Shown piece after piece: positions 16,636 through 24,917 of a DNA stretch of 64,000 nucleotides; the stretch's first letter is position 1; every line of letters begins with the position of its first letter. The DNA comes from Maribacter polysiphoniae (GTDB taxonomy: Bacteria > Bacteroidota > Bacteroidia > Flavobacteriales > Flavobacteriaceae), in NCBI RefSeq assembly GCF_003148665.1, contig NZ_QGGQ01000014.1, positions 1 to 64,000 of the forward strand, given 5' to 3'. The translations under genes and the position numbers were made by a program. The notes under the pieces are model-generated. The model was not told the DNA's origin. It was given only the letters and a program-made list of their open reading frames with translations, and did not search any database.

Positions 16636-16695
16636 CACCACAAACAGCAAAAAGGAACGTGTCAAGGGAAAATTTGGTGGACTTTCCCCTGACAC
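16636..16695 (+). repeat. REP-like dispersed repeat, copy B, with long hairpin
   Basis: 16636-16688 matches 13749-13800. Here the right half extends a stem: 16659-16671 (GTGTCAAGGGAAA) pairs with 16683-16695 (TTTCCCCTGACAC) with one mismatch and an 11-base loop. Size, palindromic form and intergenic position resemble REP elements or the end of a small transposable element. It lies next to a gene fragment. The remaining bases from 16444 to 16635 show nothing recognisable. Confidence 0.75.
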
Positions 16696-16737
16696 GAACC
16701 CAATATGGAGGTGTTCACGGCCTGATGCCGTACGTTC

Positions 16738-16908
16738 TCAATTTTCTTCCAGCTTCAAAGGGGAATGATGCTCGTGGACCATTTTCCACCCGTCGGGCAT
16801 ATTCACGAACAATAGGGTGATTTGGTCATTGACGACAACAAGGTCTTCCCCGAATTTCATAGGGCCGGTGAGTACGAATTGGATTTTCCGAAATAAGACC
16901 GTTATTAT
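16738..16908 (-). pseudogene. C-terminal fragment of an NTF2/SnoaL-like protein
   Basis: Reading on the minus strand toward the stop at 16738-16740 gives about 57 residues ending ...TLLFVNMPDGWKMVHEHHS plus PLKLEEN. The WKMVHEHHS end is typical of SnoaL/DUF4440-type (NTF2-fold) proteins. No start fits a full-length gene (usually 120-150 residues): upstream the frame runs straight into the 3' end of osmC in another frame. It is best read as the tail of a gene whose 5' part was deleted. Confidence 0.55.
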
Positions 16909-17330
16909 GCTGTTTTTAAGGTCACTTTTAATTCGATTTCCGTATTCAATAACTTGGAAACAGGACAGACTTCTTTTGCCTTTTGTGCTATTTCTTGGAA
17001 TTTTTCCGCATCGATTTCCGGAACATCGCCTTCTAGATCCAAGGTGATTTTTGTAATGGCGCCATCTTCAAAAGTAACTGTGGCATCTACATCCAAAGTG
17101 GTTGCCGTAAAATTCGATTCGTTCAATAAGAAGCTTAACTGCATGGCAAAACATCCCGCATGCGCAGCGCCTATCAACTCTTCAGGATTGGTGCCTTTTT
17201 CGCCATCTTCAAATCGGGTATGGAAGGAATAGGCTGTTTTGTCCAAAACTTTACTGGCGGTGGATAGATTCCCTTGACCTGTTTTTCCACTACCTTCCCA
17301 TACTGCGTTTGCTTTTCTTGTAAATTTCAT
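16905..17330 (-). CDS. OsmC/Ohr-family peroxiredoxin
   Basis: 141 residues with the two redox Cys of the family: Cys60 in AAHAGCFAMQLS and Cys122 in AKEVCPVSKLL. OsmC-type proteins reduce organic hydroperoxides in the cytosol using dihydrolipoyl or other thiol donors. The sequence MKFTRKANAVWEGSGKTGQG is typical of the OsmC rather than the Ohr branch. It follows the Old Yellow Enzyme gene by 32 bp in the same direction, so the two probably form an oxidative and electrophile stress unit. Confidence 0.92.
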   Translation of the reverse strand: MKFTRKANAVWEGSGKTGQGNLSTASKVLDKTAYSFHTRFEDGEKGTNPEELIGAAHAGCFAMQLSFLLNESNFTATTLDVDATVTFEDGAITKITLDLEGDVPEIDAEKFQEIAQKAKEVCPVSKLLNTEIELKVTLKTA

Positions 17331-17362
17331 AATGTGTATATTTTAAATTCAATAATCAGTTA

Positions 17363-18460
17363 CTATTCAGATGCTTTTGGATAATCGGTATACCCTTTCG
17401 CCCCAGGGGTGTAGAAGGTCTCTTGATCCCATGCCACCAAGTCCAGATTTTGCTCAAAACGTGCTACCAAATCCGGATTGGAGATAAAGGGTTTACCATA
17501 GGCGACCAAGTCGGCATAACCCTCTTGTATCACTTTGTTTCCTTTGTCTTGATCAAATCCTCCATTGATCATTAAGGTGCCTTTGTATAAAGGTCGGAAA
17601 TGTTTAGCGATTTCCGTAACGGCAAAAGGTACTTCGGAAACGTCTGTAAACGGTTCAGAAAGATGTACGTAGGCTAGATTGTAATCGTTTAATTTTTTGA
17701 TGATGTATTCAAAAGTCGGAATCGTTTCCCCATCGATGGTAATACCAAATAATCCATTTAATGAGGGATTGAAACGAACCCCTATTTTTTCTTGGGGAAT
17801 CACATCTTTCATGGCATCCAAAACCTCGAAAAAGAAACGGGTTCTATTCTCAATACTTCCTCCGTAATCATCGGTTCTTTTATTGGAGCATCCATTAAAG
17901 AATTGCTGGAATAAATAGCCGTTGGAGGAATGGAGCTCGACACCATCAAAACCTGCTTCCATAGCATTTGCAGCGGCCTTTTTAAAATCGTTGACGGTGG
18001 TTTTGATATCTTCAATGGTCATTTCCCTTGGCGTAACCGTATCCTTAAAGCCTTCCGGTGTAAATGATTTTGCGTTTGGATTAATCGCTGAGGCCGAAAC
18101 CGGCAATTCGCCATTATGAAAATCCGGATGCGATATTCTACCGACATGCCATAGTTGAATGAATATTTTCCCGTCTTTATCATGCACGCGTTTCGTGACT
18201 TTTTTCCAACCTTCCACCTGTGCATCGGTATGGATTCCCGGGGTATTGATATAACCCACCGCCTGCTCCGAAACCTGGGACCCTTCGGTGATGATCAGAC
18301 CTGCCGAAGCACGCTGCCCATAATACAAACCTTGCAACCCGTCTGTGGCGACTTTACCTTCGTTATTGGCTCGACTTCGTGTCATGGGCGCCATAACCAC
18401 CCTGTTTTTTAGGTTAAGGTTGTTCTTTTTATAGGGCTGTAATACATATTGATTGCTCAT
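17363..18460 (-). CDS. Alkene reductase, Old Yellow Enzyme family (NemA-like)
   Basis: 365 residues, an FMN TIM-barrel. Visible are the N-terminal FMN loop MAPMTRSRA (residues 23-31), the substrate-binding His177-x2-Asn180 in HSSNGYL, and RTDDYGGSIENR. These enzymes reduce activated C=C bonds (enones, maleimides, nitro-esters) with NAD(P)H. A -7 box TAATTTTG is seen on the minus strand at 18499-18492. With osmC downstream and a luciferase-like monooxygenase upstream it fits a redox-stress group. Confidence 0.93.
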   Translation of the reverse strand: MSNQYVLQPYKKNNLNLKNRVVMAPMTRSRANNEGKVATDGLQGLYYGQRASAGLIITEGSQVSEQAVGYINTPGIHTDAQVEGWKKVTKRVHDKDGKIFIQLWHVGRISHPDFHNGELPVSASAINPNAKSFTPEGFKDTVTPREMTIEDIKTTVNDFKKAAANAMEAGFDGVELHSSNGYLFQQFFNGCSNKRTDDYGGSIENRTRFFFEVLDAMKDVIPQEKIGVRFNPSLNGLFGITIDGETIPTFEYIIKKLNDYNLAYVHLSEPFTDVSEVPFAVTEIAKHFRPLYKGTLMINGGFDQDKGNKVIQEGYADLVAYGKPFISNPDLVARFEQNLDLVAWDQETFYTPGAKGYTDYPKASE

Positions 18461-18649
18461 AGCGTACGATCCTTTATGCTTATTTGATAAACAAAATTAC
18501 ACTACCGATAAATGATAATGTGCTGACCAATATCAATTAAGATAGATTTAACCTTTTTAGGTTTTCATAATCCTGTTCAGATTTTCAGGAATTAATTACT
18601 AATCATTGGACTGTGAGTTGGTTAAGTGCCTTGTATTCAACGAATGGAT

Positions 18650-19675
18650 TCAAGGTGTAGCCTTCGGTATACCATCCAACTCCTTCATGATCTCCGCAAA
18701 TAATTCATAAGATCGGATCCTTTCCTTTGCGCCATAAATATGGGTTACGGCAATCAATTCATCGGCTTTGGTTTGTTCCAAAAACGCTTTTACCTGCGTC
18801 TTGACAGTGGCTTTACTGCCGATAAAGGAATACTTTAGCATTTGATGTATTTGAGGATTTTGCATCACCTCCTTCAGGTCGTTCGTCATGGCGGTCGGCG
18901 GTTGAACATATTCGCGTTTGCCCGTGAATATCCCAATGATCAGACGAATCAAGGAGGTAGACAAACGTTCGGCTTCCTCGTCGGTATCGGCAACAATGAT
19001 ATTGACCCCGGTCATCACATATGGTTTCTGTAAGTCTTTCGAAGGTTGAAACTCTTTCCGGTAAATATCCAGCGCTTGCGATAAATACGTCGTTGCAAAG
19101 TGGCTGGCAAAGGCATAGGGCAATCCTTTTTTTGCGGCCAAATGGGCACTATCGGTACTGGAACCCAAAATATAGAAGGGGACCTCAACGCCTTCGGCTA
19201 CGGTAGCGCGTACCTTGGATCTTGCATTATCCTTGGAAAAGTACATTTCCAACATTTCCAATTCCTTGGGAAAAGAATGTGCAGCCTCCATAAAATCAGA
19301 GCGGATAGCCTGTGCTGTTTCCCTATCGGTTCCCGGTGCCCTGCCCAGACCCAAATCGATCCTATCGGGATACAAAGTGGCCAAAGTCCCAAATTGTTCG
19401 GCAATGATCAATGGGGAGTGGTTGGGCAACATGATTCCCCCAGACCCGATACGAATCGTGTTGGTACCTTGTGCGACATAGCCAATCAATACCGAGGTGG
19501 CACTACTCCCAATATTGGATGCATTATGGTGCTCTGCCAACCAATAGCGGGTATACCCAAGTGCTTCGGCCTGTTGGGCCAATCCAAGGACGTTATCAAA
19601 GGTTTGTTTTAGGGTGTGGCCTTGGGAAACCAAAGCTAGGTCTAAGATGGAATAAGCCGTTTGTTGCGTTTTCAT
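18650..19675 (-). CDS. LLM-class flavin-dependent oxidoreductase
   Basis: About 341 residues. The ATG at 19675 (MKTQQTAYSILDLALVSQG) is preferred over one 11 codons upstream because the family starts with this strand. Typical luciferase-like features: LGYTRYWLAEHHN, GSGGIMLPNHSPL, TLYPDRIDLGLGRAPG. This is the MsnO8-type branch, FMN-dependent and of unknown substrate. The gene stands alone with its own -7 box upstream. Confidence 0.9.
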   Translation of the reverse strand: MKTQQTAYSILDLALVSQGHTLKQTFDNVLGLAQQAEALGYTRYWLAEHHNASNIGSSATSVLIGYVAQGTNTIRIGSGGIMLPNHSPLIIAEQFGTLATLYPDRIDLGLGRAPGTDRETAQAIRSDFMEAAHSFPKELEMLEMYFSKDNARSKVRATVAEGVEVPFYILGSSTDSAHLAAKKGLPYAFASHFATTYLSQALDIYRKEFQPSKDLQKPYVMTGVNIIVADTDEEAERLSTSLIRLIIGIFTGKREYVQPPTAMTNDLKEVMQNPQIHQMLKYSFIGSKATVKTQVKAFLEQTKADELIAVTHIYGAKERIRSYELFAEIMKELDGIPKATP

Positions 19676-19697
19676 AATTGTGTTTGATCTAACCTGA

Positions 19698-19705
19698 CAA
19701 AGGTA
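19698..19705 (-). promoter_or_regulatory. -7 box of the LLM oxidoreductase gene
   Basis: Minus strand TACCTTTG, an exact TAnnTTTG match 22 bp before the chosen ATG. No -33 TTG at the proper distance. Confidence 0.4.
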
Positions 19706-19863
19706 CATAACCCAATACCTTTTTTGGTAAAAAATATGCTGTTGCTTTTTTGGAACAGGCTGTCAGGAATGCTAACTGCCTCATGCTAAAAGCGGTATGA
19801 CGACCCGCTTAAAATTGTGGATATCTATTCACCTTTTTGACTTTTATACCTCAAGCGAAACCC

Positions 19864-19871
19864 TATATTTG
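19864..19871 (+). promoter_or_regulatory. -7 box of the DUF4494 gene
   Basis: TATATTTG matches TAnnTTTG; a TTG lies at 19837-19839, 24 bases upstream, one base over the usual range. It supports starting the protein at 19893, because the longer in-frame start (19797) lies upstream of this promoter. Confidence 0.45.
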
Positions 19872-19892
19872 GCACCCCTAAAACAAAAAGAT

Positions 19893-20453
19893 ATGAGTGC
19901 AACGTGGTATGAATGTAAAGTAAAATATAGAAAATTGGATGAAGCATCGGGTATGCTAAAGGTAAAGACCGAGCCTTTCTTGGTTGATGCCGTTTCCTAT
20001 ACCGAGGCCGAAAGTAGGATTACCGAAGAAATGTCGGCCTATTTGAGCGATAGTGAGGAAATTAAGATCACGAATATCAAAGTGGCCAACTATGCCGAAA
20101 TACATCCCTTTGAGAATTCGGATCGATGGTTTAAATCCCGCGTGTCCTTAATCGCCTTTGATGAGGAAAGCGGTAAGGAACGTAAAACGAATATGTATCT
20201 GTTGGTACAGGCCAACGATGTAAAGGAAGCCTATGAGAATACCCTTGTCGTGATGAAGGATACCATGGGTGATTATACCATTCCTGCCATCTCTGAATCC
20301 CCTATTATGGATGTATTCCCTTATTTTTCGGGAGAAGAGGACGAATTGGAACGTTTGGAGAAATTCACAGCGCTAAAAGATGCCGTACCCGTAAAGAACG
20401 AAATGGATGAGGACTTGGAGATGGCCGATGTGCTATCGGGTGAAGAAGAGTAG
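19893..20453 (+). CDS. DUF4494 domain-containing protein
   Basis: 186 residues from the ATG at 19893 (MSATWYECKVKYRKLDEASG). WYECKVKY, a middle DRWFKSRVSLIAFDEE and the VKEAYENTLVVMKDTM block identify the Bacteroidota-only DUF4494 family. No function is established. It is soluble with an acidic tail (DELERL..., DEDLEMADVLSGEEE). The gene is monocistronic, ending at a strong shared terminator. Confidence 0.85.
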   Translation: MSATWYECKVKYRKLDEASGMLKVKTEPFLVDAVSYTEAESRITEEMSAYLSDSEEIKITNIKVANYAEIHPFENSDRWFKSRVSLIAFDEESGKERKTNMYLLVQANDVKEAYENTLVVMKDTMGDYTIPAISESPIMDVFPYFSGEEDELERLEKFTALKDAVPVKNEMDEDLEMADVLSGEEE

Positions 20454-20496
20454 TCCCTGTAATGATTTACCCATTGGGATCAAGCATCCTTACGAT

Positions 20497-20530
20497 AAAA
20501 GTCCGTCTGAATAGTTTTAGACGGACTTTT
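20497..20530. terminator. Bidirectional terminator between DUF4494 and COG2509 genes
   Basis: A perfect 12-bp stem (AAAAGTCCGTCT / AGACGGACTTTT) with a 10-base loop, A-run on one side and T-run on the other. It serves both convergent genes. Confidence 0.85.
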
Positions 20531-20562
20531 ATATTTAAGGGGTTCCGAAAATCCGGGACAAC

Positions 20563-22119
20563 CTACAAACCAACAATGGCTGCCTCGGCACAGCGTTCCC
20601 CATCCATAGCGGCAGAAACAATGCCACCGGCATAACCGCCCCCCTCGCCACAAGGAAAAAGCCCCTTGACTTCCGGATGTTCCAAAGCATCATTCCGGGG
20701 AATGTTGACAGGTGATGAGGTCCGTGATTCAACCCCGATGATATTGGCCTCGGCCGTGTAAAAACCGTTCATTTTTTTGCCGAAAGCCGCAAAGCCACCG
20801 CGTAATCTACTTCCAATGAATTTGGGCAATAAGGAATGTAAGGGTACCGATTTTAAACCCGGTCGGTATGACGTTGGGTTAAGGTCTGGGGAAAGTTTAC
20901 CTTCAACAAAATCCGTTAAGCGTTGGGCAGGTGCTGTTTGCGTCCTTCCCCCTGAGGTAAATGCCAATCGCTCCAAATCCTTTTGGTAGGCCAATCCTTT
21001 TAATGGCCCAAGATGATCGTATTTGGGAATATCCTCATCCACATTGATTTCGACTACAATACCGGAATTGGCATATAGGTTATTCCTTTTTGAGGGGGAC
21101 ATGCCATTCACCACAATTTCACCGGGCGCTGTTGCCGCGGGCACTATAAATCCACCCGGACACATACAAAACGAATATACGCCCCTACCCTTAACCTGCT
21201 CCACCAAACTGTATGCTGCGGCAGGCAGTAATTCATTGCGCTCCCCTTTGCAATGATACTGTATGGAATCTATGATATGTTGGGGGTGTTCAACCCGTAC
21301 GCCCATCGCAAAGGACTTGGCCTTGAGTAAAATTTCTTTTTTATGGAGGAGTTCAAAAATGTCACGGGCCGAATGTCCTGTCGCCAAAATGACCCGTTTG
21401 ACCTTGGTTTCGGTTTCATTGTTCAACACAATGGAATTCAACTGGTTATCATTGATGATAAAATCCGTTACTTTAGTGTTGAAATGTATCTCGCCACCAT
21501 ATTTCAAGATGGTTTCCCGAATGTTTTTCACTACTTTGGGCAGCTTATTCGTGCCAATGTGGGGGTGTGCATCAATTAAGATTTGTGGGGTTGCCCCGTG
21601 ATGGACCAAACTTTTGAAAATGCGTTGGACGTCGCCACGTTTTAAACTTCGGGTATATAATTTTCCATCGGAATACGTTCCTGCTCCCCCTTCGCCAAAG
21701 CAATAATTACTTTCGCTGTTTACAATGTGATTGATGTTTATGGCCCTTAAATCGCGCCGTCGGTCTTTTACGTTTTTACCCCGCTCAAATACGATGGGTT
21801 TATACCCAAGTTCCAGGCACCGTAGCGCTGCCCACATTCCTGCAGGACCAAAGCCGATGATATGGATTTCCTTGGCCTTGGAAACATCCTTATAATCGAA
21901 ATGATAGGTGTTTTTCGTATCGTCGGGTGCTTCGTTGATGTAAACCGCCAGTTTGTAGTTGAATTGGATTTTTGGTTTACGGGCGTCTATCGATTTTCGC
22001 AATACATGTATGGTTAGCTCCTTTTCGGGTAGGCCCAGATATTTTGCCACCCTTTTTTGAAGTCCGTTGGGATCACCTTCCTCTTTTAAGGACAATCTAA
22101 TTTGCACATTTCTTACCAT
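20563..22119 (-). CDS. FAD-dependent dehydrogenase of the COG2509 family
   Basis: 518 residues. An N-terminal domain of about 85 residues (IHVLRKSIDARK) precedes a dinucleotide-binding motif GFGPAGMWAALRCLELG, then the family signatures FGEGGAGTYSDGKLYTR and, near the end, CGEGGGYAGGIVSAAMDG. The family is widespread but uncharacterised and is grouped with FAD oxidoreductases acting on unknown small molecules. It is a single gene with no informative neighbour. Confidence 0.85.
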   Translation of the reverse strand: MVRNVQIRLSLKEEGDPNGLQKRVAKYLGLPEKELTIHVLRKSIDARKPKIQFNYKLAVYINEAPDDTKNTYHFDYKDVSKAKEIHIIGFGPAGMWAALRCLELGYKPIVFERGKNVKDRRRDLRAININHIVNSESNYCFGEGGAGTYSDGKLYTRSLKRGDVQRIFKSLVHHGATPQILIDAHPHIGTNKLPKVVKNIRETILKYGGEIHFNTKVTDFIINDNQLNSIVLNNETETKVKRVILATGHSARDIFELLHKKEILLKAKSFAMGVRVEHPQHIIDSIQYHCKGERNELLPAAAYSLVEQVKGRGVYSFCMCPGGFIVPAATAPGEIVVNGMSPSKRNNLYANSGIVVEINVDEDIPKYDHLGPLKGLAYQKDLERLAFTSGGRTQTAPAQRLTDFVEGKLSPDLNPTSYRPGLKSVPLHSLLPKFIGSRLRGGFAAFGKKMNGFYTAEANIIGVESRTSSPVNIPRNDALEHPEVKGLFPCGEGGGYAGGIVSAAMDGERCAEAAIVGL

Positions 22120-22379
22120 GCCGTAAAACTAAAAGATTTATTATGAATTTCTTATAAAATGGAAAAGGTTGTTATTAACTCTTTTTATGTGGTTTACCAT
22201 TGTTTTTTATAAGTCCAATGTTGGCATTACTTTATTTGGGTAACTTAAACCAACAATTGGGCGATTACCAAATACCGCACCCAAAATTCGTATTGTCACT
22301 ACCCCCAAATTAAATAGCTAAATTAAACCCGGATATCTTAAAATTAGCACAATATTCAATAGAATGCCCATGAATTTTC

Positions 22380-22387
22380 TACCTTTG
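22380..22387 (+). promoter_or_regulatory. -7 box of the metal efflux operon
   Basis: TACCTTTG lies 10 bp before the ATG at 22397. No -33 element is seen at the proper distance, which would fit a promoter needing an activator. Confidence 0.4.
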
Positions 22388-22396
22388 ACCGGTATT

Positions 22397-22810
22397 ATGA
22401 AAAAAGTATTGCATAAAATAATGTCTTTTGCAATGGCTGTTGTAGTGTTGTTTTCTACAATGTCGTTTACCGTGGATATGCATTTTTGTGGTGATATTTT
22501 AGTGGAAGCCGCTATCTTCCATAAAGCGAAGGGATGTGGTATGGAAATGCAAAAGCCTTCTACCGAAGGTTGTACCCTTACAAAAAAGAATTGCTGTGAC
22601 AACGAAAAACTAGTTGTTGATGGTCAAAACGAATTACAACAACAGGTTGATCATATTTCTTTCGATCAGCAAGTTTTTATAGCCTCATTTGTTTATACCT
22701 ATTTGAACCTTTTCGAAGGTTTGGATAATAACGTATCCTCTTACGAGGAATACGAACCACCACTCGTCTTTAGGCAAATCTTCAAGCTTGACGAGACTTA
22801 TTTAATCTGA
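22397..22810 (+). CDS. HYC_CC_PP family protein, first gene of metal efflux operon
   Basis: 137 residues from ATG 22397 (MKKVLHKIMSFAMAVVVLFS); a start 11 codons upstream is less likely because it lies ahead of the -7 box. The family name describes its motifs: a His/Cys site (DMHFCGD), a CC pair (KKNCCDNE) and a PP near the end (YEPPLVFRQ). A signal anchor or cleavable leader places it in the envelope. Such genes occur in Bacteroidota next to copper or cobalt-zinc-cadmium RND pumps, so a metal-binding accessory role is inferred. Confidence 0.85.
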   Translation: MKKVLHKIMSFAMAVVVLFSTMSFTVDMHFCGDILVEAAIFHKAKGCGMEMQKPSTEGCTLTKKNCCDNEKLVVDGQNELQQQVDHISFDQQVFIASFVYTYLNLFEGLDNNVSSYEEYEPPLVFRQIFKLDETYLI

Positions 22811-22919
22811 TTTTTAAACAATAGACCCGTGTTGTCCTATGGCTTATGGCCAAAAGGATGATTTGCTGTATTCGGTGTTTTTCAAACACCAATGTCCAAC
22901 TGTTTAACAATCAAGACCA

Positions 22920-24917
22920 ATGCTAAATAAAAGCATCAAATTTCTAATAGAGAACAAACTGGTAGCCGTGCTGCTACTTCTCCTGTTTTTGGGGTGGGGA
23001 ACTGTTAATTCCCCTTTCAATTGGGACACGGGAATTTTGCCAAGGAATCCAGTAGCCGTAGATGCCATACCGGATATAGGCGAAAACCAACAAATCGTTT
23101 TTACCAAATGGGACGGTCGTTCCCCGCAGGATATTGAAGACCAGATTACATATCCCTTAACTACTTCCCTATTGGGTATTCCTGGGGTAAAGACCATTCG
23201 TAGCTCCTCTATGTTCGGTTTTTCAAGTATCTACGTCATTTTTGAAGAGGATATAGAATTTTACTGGAGTCGTAGTCGTATTCTCGAAAAACTGAACTCC
23301 TTACCAAGTGGATTACTACCCGAAGGGGTTAATCCTGCATTGGGACCAGATGCCACAGGTTTAGGGCAAATATTTTGGTACACCCTTGAAGGTCGTGATG
23401 AAAACGGAAATGTTACTGGTGGATGGGATTTGCACGAATTGCGCAGTATTCAGGATTACTATGTAAAATATGCCTTATCGGCTGCGGGCGGGGTGTCCGA
23501 GGTGGCATCTATCGGTGGTTATGTTAAGGAATATCAAGTCGATGTCAATCCGGAATTGATGCGACAATACAACATAGGCTTAAACCAGGTGGTAAAAGCC
23601 GTTAAGGAAAGTAATAAGGATATTGGGGCACAAACGTTGGAAATCAATCAAGTGGAATATTTAGTGCGTGGTCTGGGCTATGTAAAATCGATATCGGATA
23701 TCGAGAATGCAGTGGTCACTTCTGAGGACCATACCTCAATACGCATAAAGGATTTAGGGAAAGTATCCTTGGGACCTGCAGTACGAAGGGGAGTATTGGA
23801 TAAGGAAGGTGCGGAGGTTGTTGGGGCTGTTGTGGTTGCCCGATATGGTGCCAATCCTATGGAAGTCATTACCAATGTAAAAGATAAAATTAAGGAATTA
23901 AGTGCGGGTTTGCCTTCAAAAGTCCTTGCAGATGGTAGGACTTCACAAGTTACGATTGTTCCTTTTTATGACAGAACCGAACTCATTCAGGAAACGTTGG
24001 GAACACTGAATGAAGCATTAACATTGGAGATTTTAATAACCATCCTCGTGATCATCATTATGGTGTTCAATCTTCGGGCCTCCATATTAATATCGGGCTT
24101 GTTGCCGGTTGCCGTTTTAATGGTGTTTATAGCTATGAAGTTCTTTGGCGTTGATGCCAATATCGTGGCCCTTTCCGGAATTGCGATTGCCATTGGTACA
24201 ATGGTCGATGTAGGGGTTATTCTTTCCGAAAATATTGTTCGACATCTCGATGAAAATGAGCACATGGATCCATCAGGGCAAGGAACCAACGAAGTAGAAT
24301 CCGTACAGGGGGGGCTTCATACTACTCCGAAGAACAAACTTTCAATTAACGAAATTGTCTACAACGCAACCGCGGAAGTGTCTAGTGCCATAGTTACAGC
24401 GGTAATGACAACTATAATTAGCTTCATTCCGGTTTTTACGATGATTGGTTCGGAGGGAAAATTGTTTAGACCTCTGGCCTTTACAAAAACCTTTGCCTTA
24501 ACAGCATCCATTATTGTGGCCTTGTTTTTAATTCCACCATTTGCAGCATTTTTATTCAGAAAGAAAAGCATTAAAACGAATTTTAAATATGTTTTAAATG
24601 GCATTTTAATAGTATTAGGTATTGTCGCCATACTTTACGGTTATTGGTTAGGGTTAATATTGGTTGGTTTTGGAATTGTTGCACTTATAAAGCAACAGGA
24701 AATAGTATCGGATAAACAAGCTAACCTAATCAATATAATTATTTCGGTATCAGCTATCGTCTTCTTGTTAGCGGAATATTGGAGACCGTTAGGAGTTGAT
24801 AAAAGTATTTTTTTGGAATCTCATTTTCGTGAGTATTGTCTGTTTTGGGTTATTGGGCGTATTTACGTTGTTCCGAAGGTATTACACACGCATTTTAAGA
24901 TGGTGTTTAGATCATAA
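22920..24917 (+). CDS. cusA: CusA/CzcA-type heavy-metal RND pump, N-terminal half (frameshifted)
   Basis: 665 residues. It starts MLNKSIKFLIENKL and covers the first membrane helix, the porter domain, TM2-6 (including GTMVDVGVILSENIV in TM4) and the flavobacterial insertion before the second half. The last 33 or so residues (ESHFREYCLFW...) are out-of-frame and unrelated to the family, because the frame is lost at a T7 tract (24808-24814). HME-type RND pumps export Cu/Ag or Co/Zn/Cd from the periplasm. It follows the HYC_CC_PP gene and leads the pump-channel-adaptor order. Confidence 0.9.
   Translation: MLNKSIKFLIENKLVAVLLLLLFLGWGTVNSPFNWDTGILPRNPVAVDAIPDIGENQQIVFTKWDGRSPQDIEDQITYPLTTSLLGIPGVKTIRSSSMFGFSSIYVIFEEDIEFYWSRSRILEKLNSLPSGLLPEGVNPALGPDATGLGQIFWYTLEGRDENGNVTGGWDLHELRSIQDYYVKYALSAAGGVSEVASIGGYVKEYQVDVNPELMRQYNIGLNQVVKAVKESNKDIGAQTLEINQVEYLVRGLGYVKSISDIENAVVTSEDHTSIRIKDLGKVSLGPAVRRGVLDKEGAEVVGAVVVARYGANPMEVITNVKDKIKELSAGLPSKVLADGRTSQVTIVPFYDRTELIQETLGTLNEALTLEILITILVIIIMVFNLRASILISGLLPVAVLMVFIAMKFFGVDANIVALSGIAIAIGTMVDVGVILSENIVRHLDENEHMDPSGQGTNEVESVQGGLHTTPKNKLSINEIVYNATAEVSSAIVTAVMTTIISFIPVFTMIGSEGKLFRPLAFTKTFALTASIIVALFLIPPFAAFLFRKKSIKTNFKYVLNGILIVLGIVAILYGYWLGLILVGFGIVALIKQQEIVSDKQANLINIIISVSAIVFLLAEYWRPLGVDKSIFLESHFREYCLFWVIGRIYVVPKVLHTHFKMVFRS

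Noticed and set aside
16620-16820. 66-codon plus-strand frame over repeat copy B
   Set aside because: Mostly repeat sequence and antisense to the NTF2-like fragment.
24796-24917. Programmed ribosomal frameshift in the cusA overlap
   Set aside because: No stimulatory hairpin or slippery heptamer beyond the plain T7; a simple one-base insertion explains it. Left as a test in the findings.
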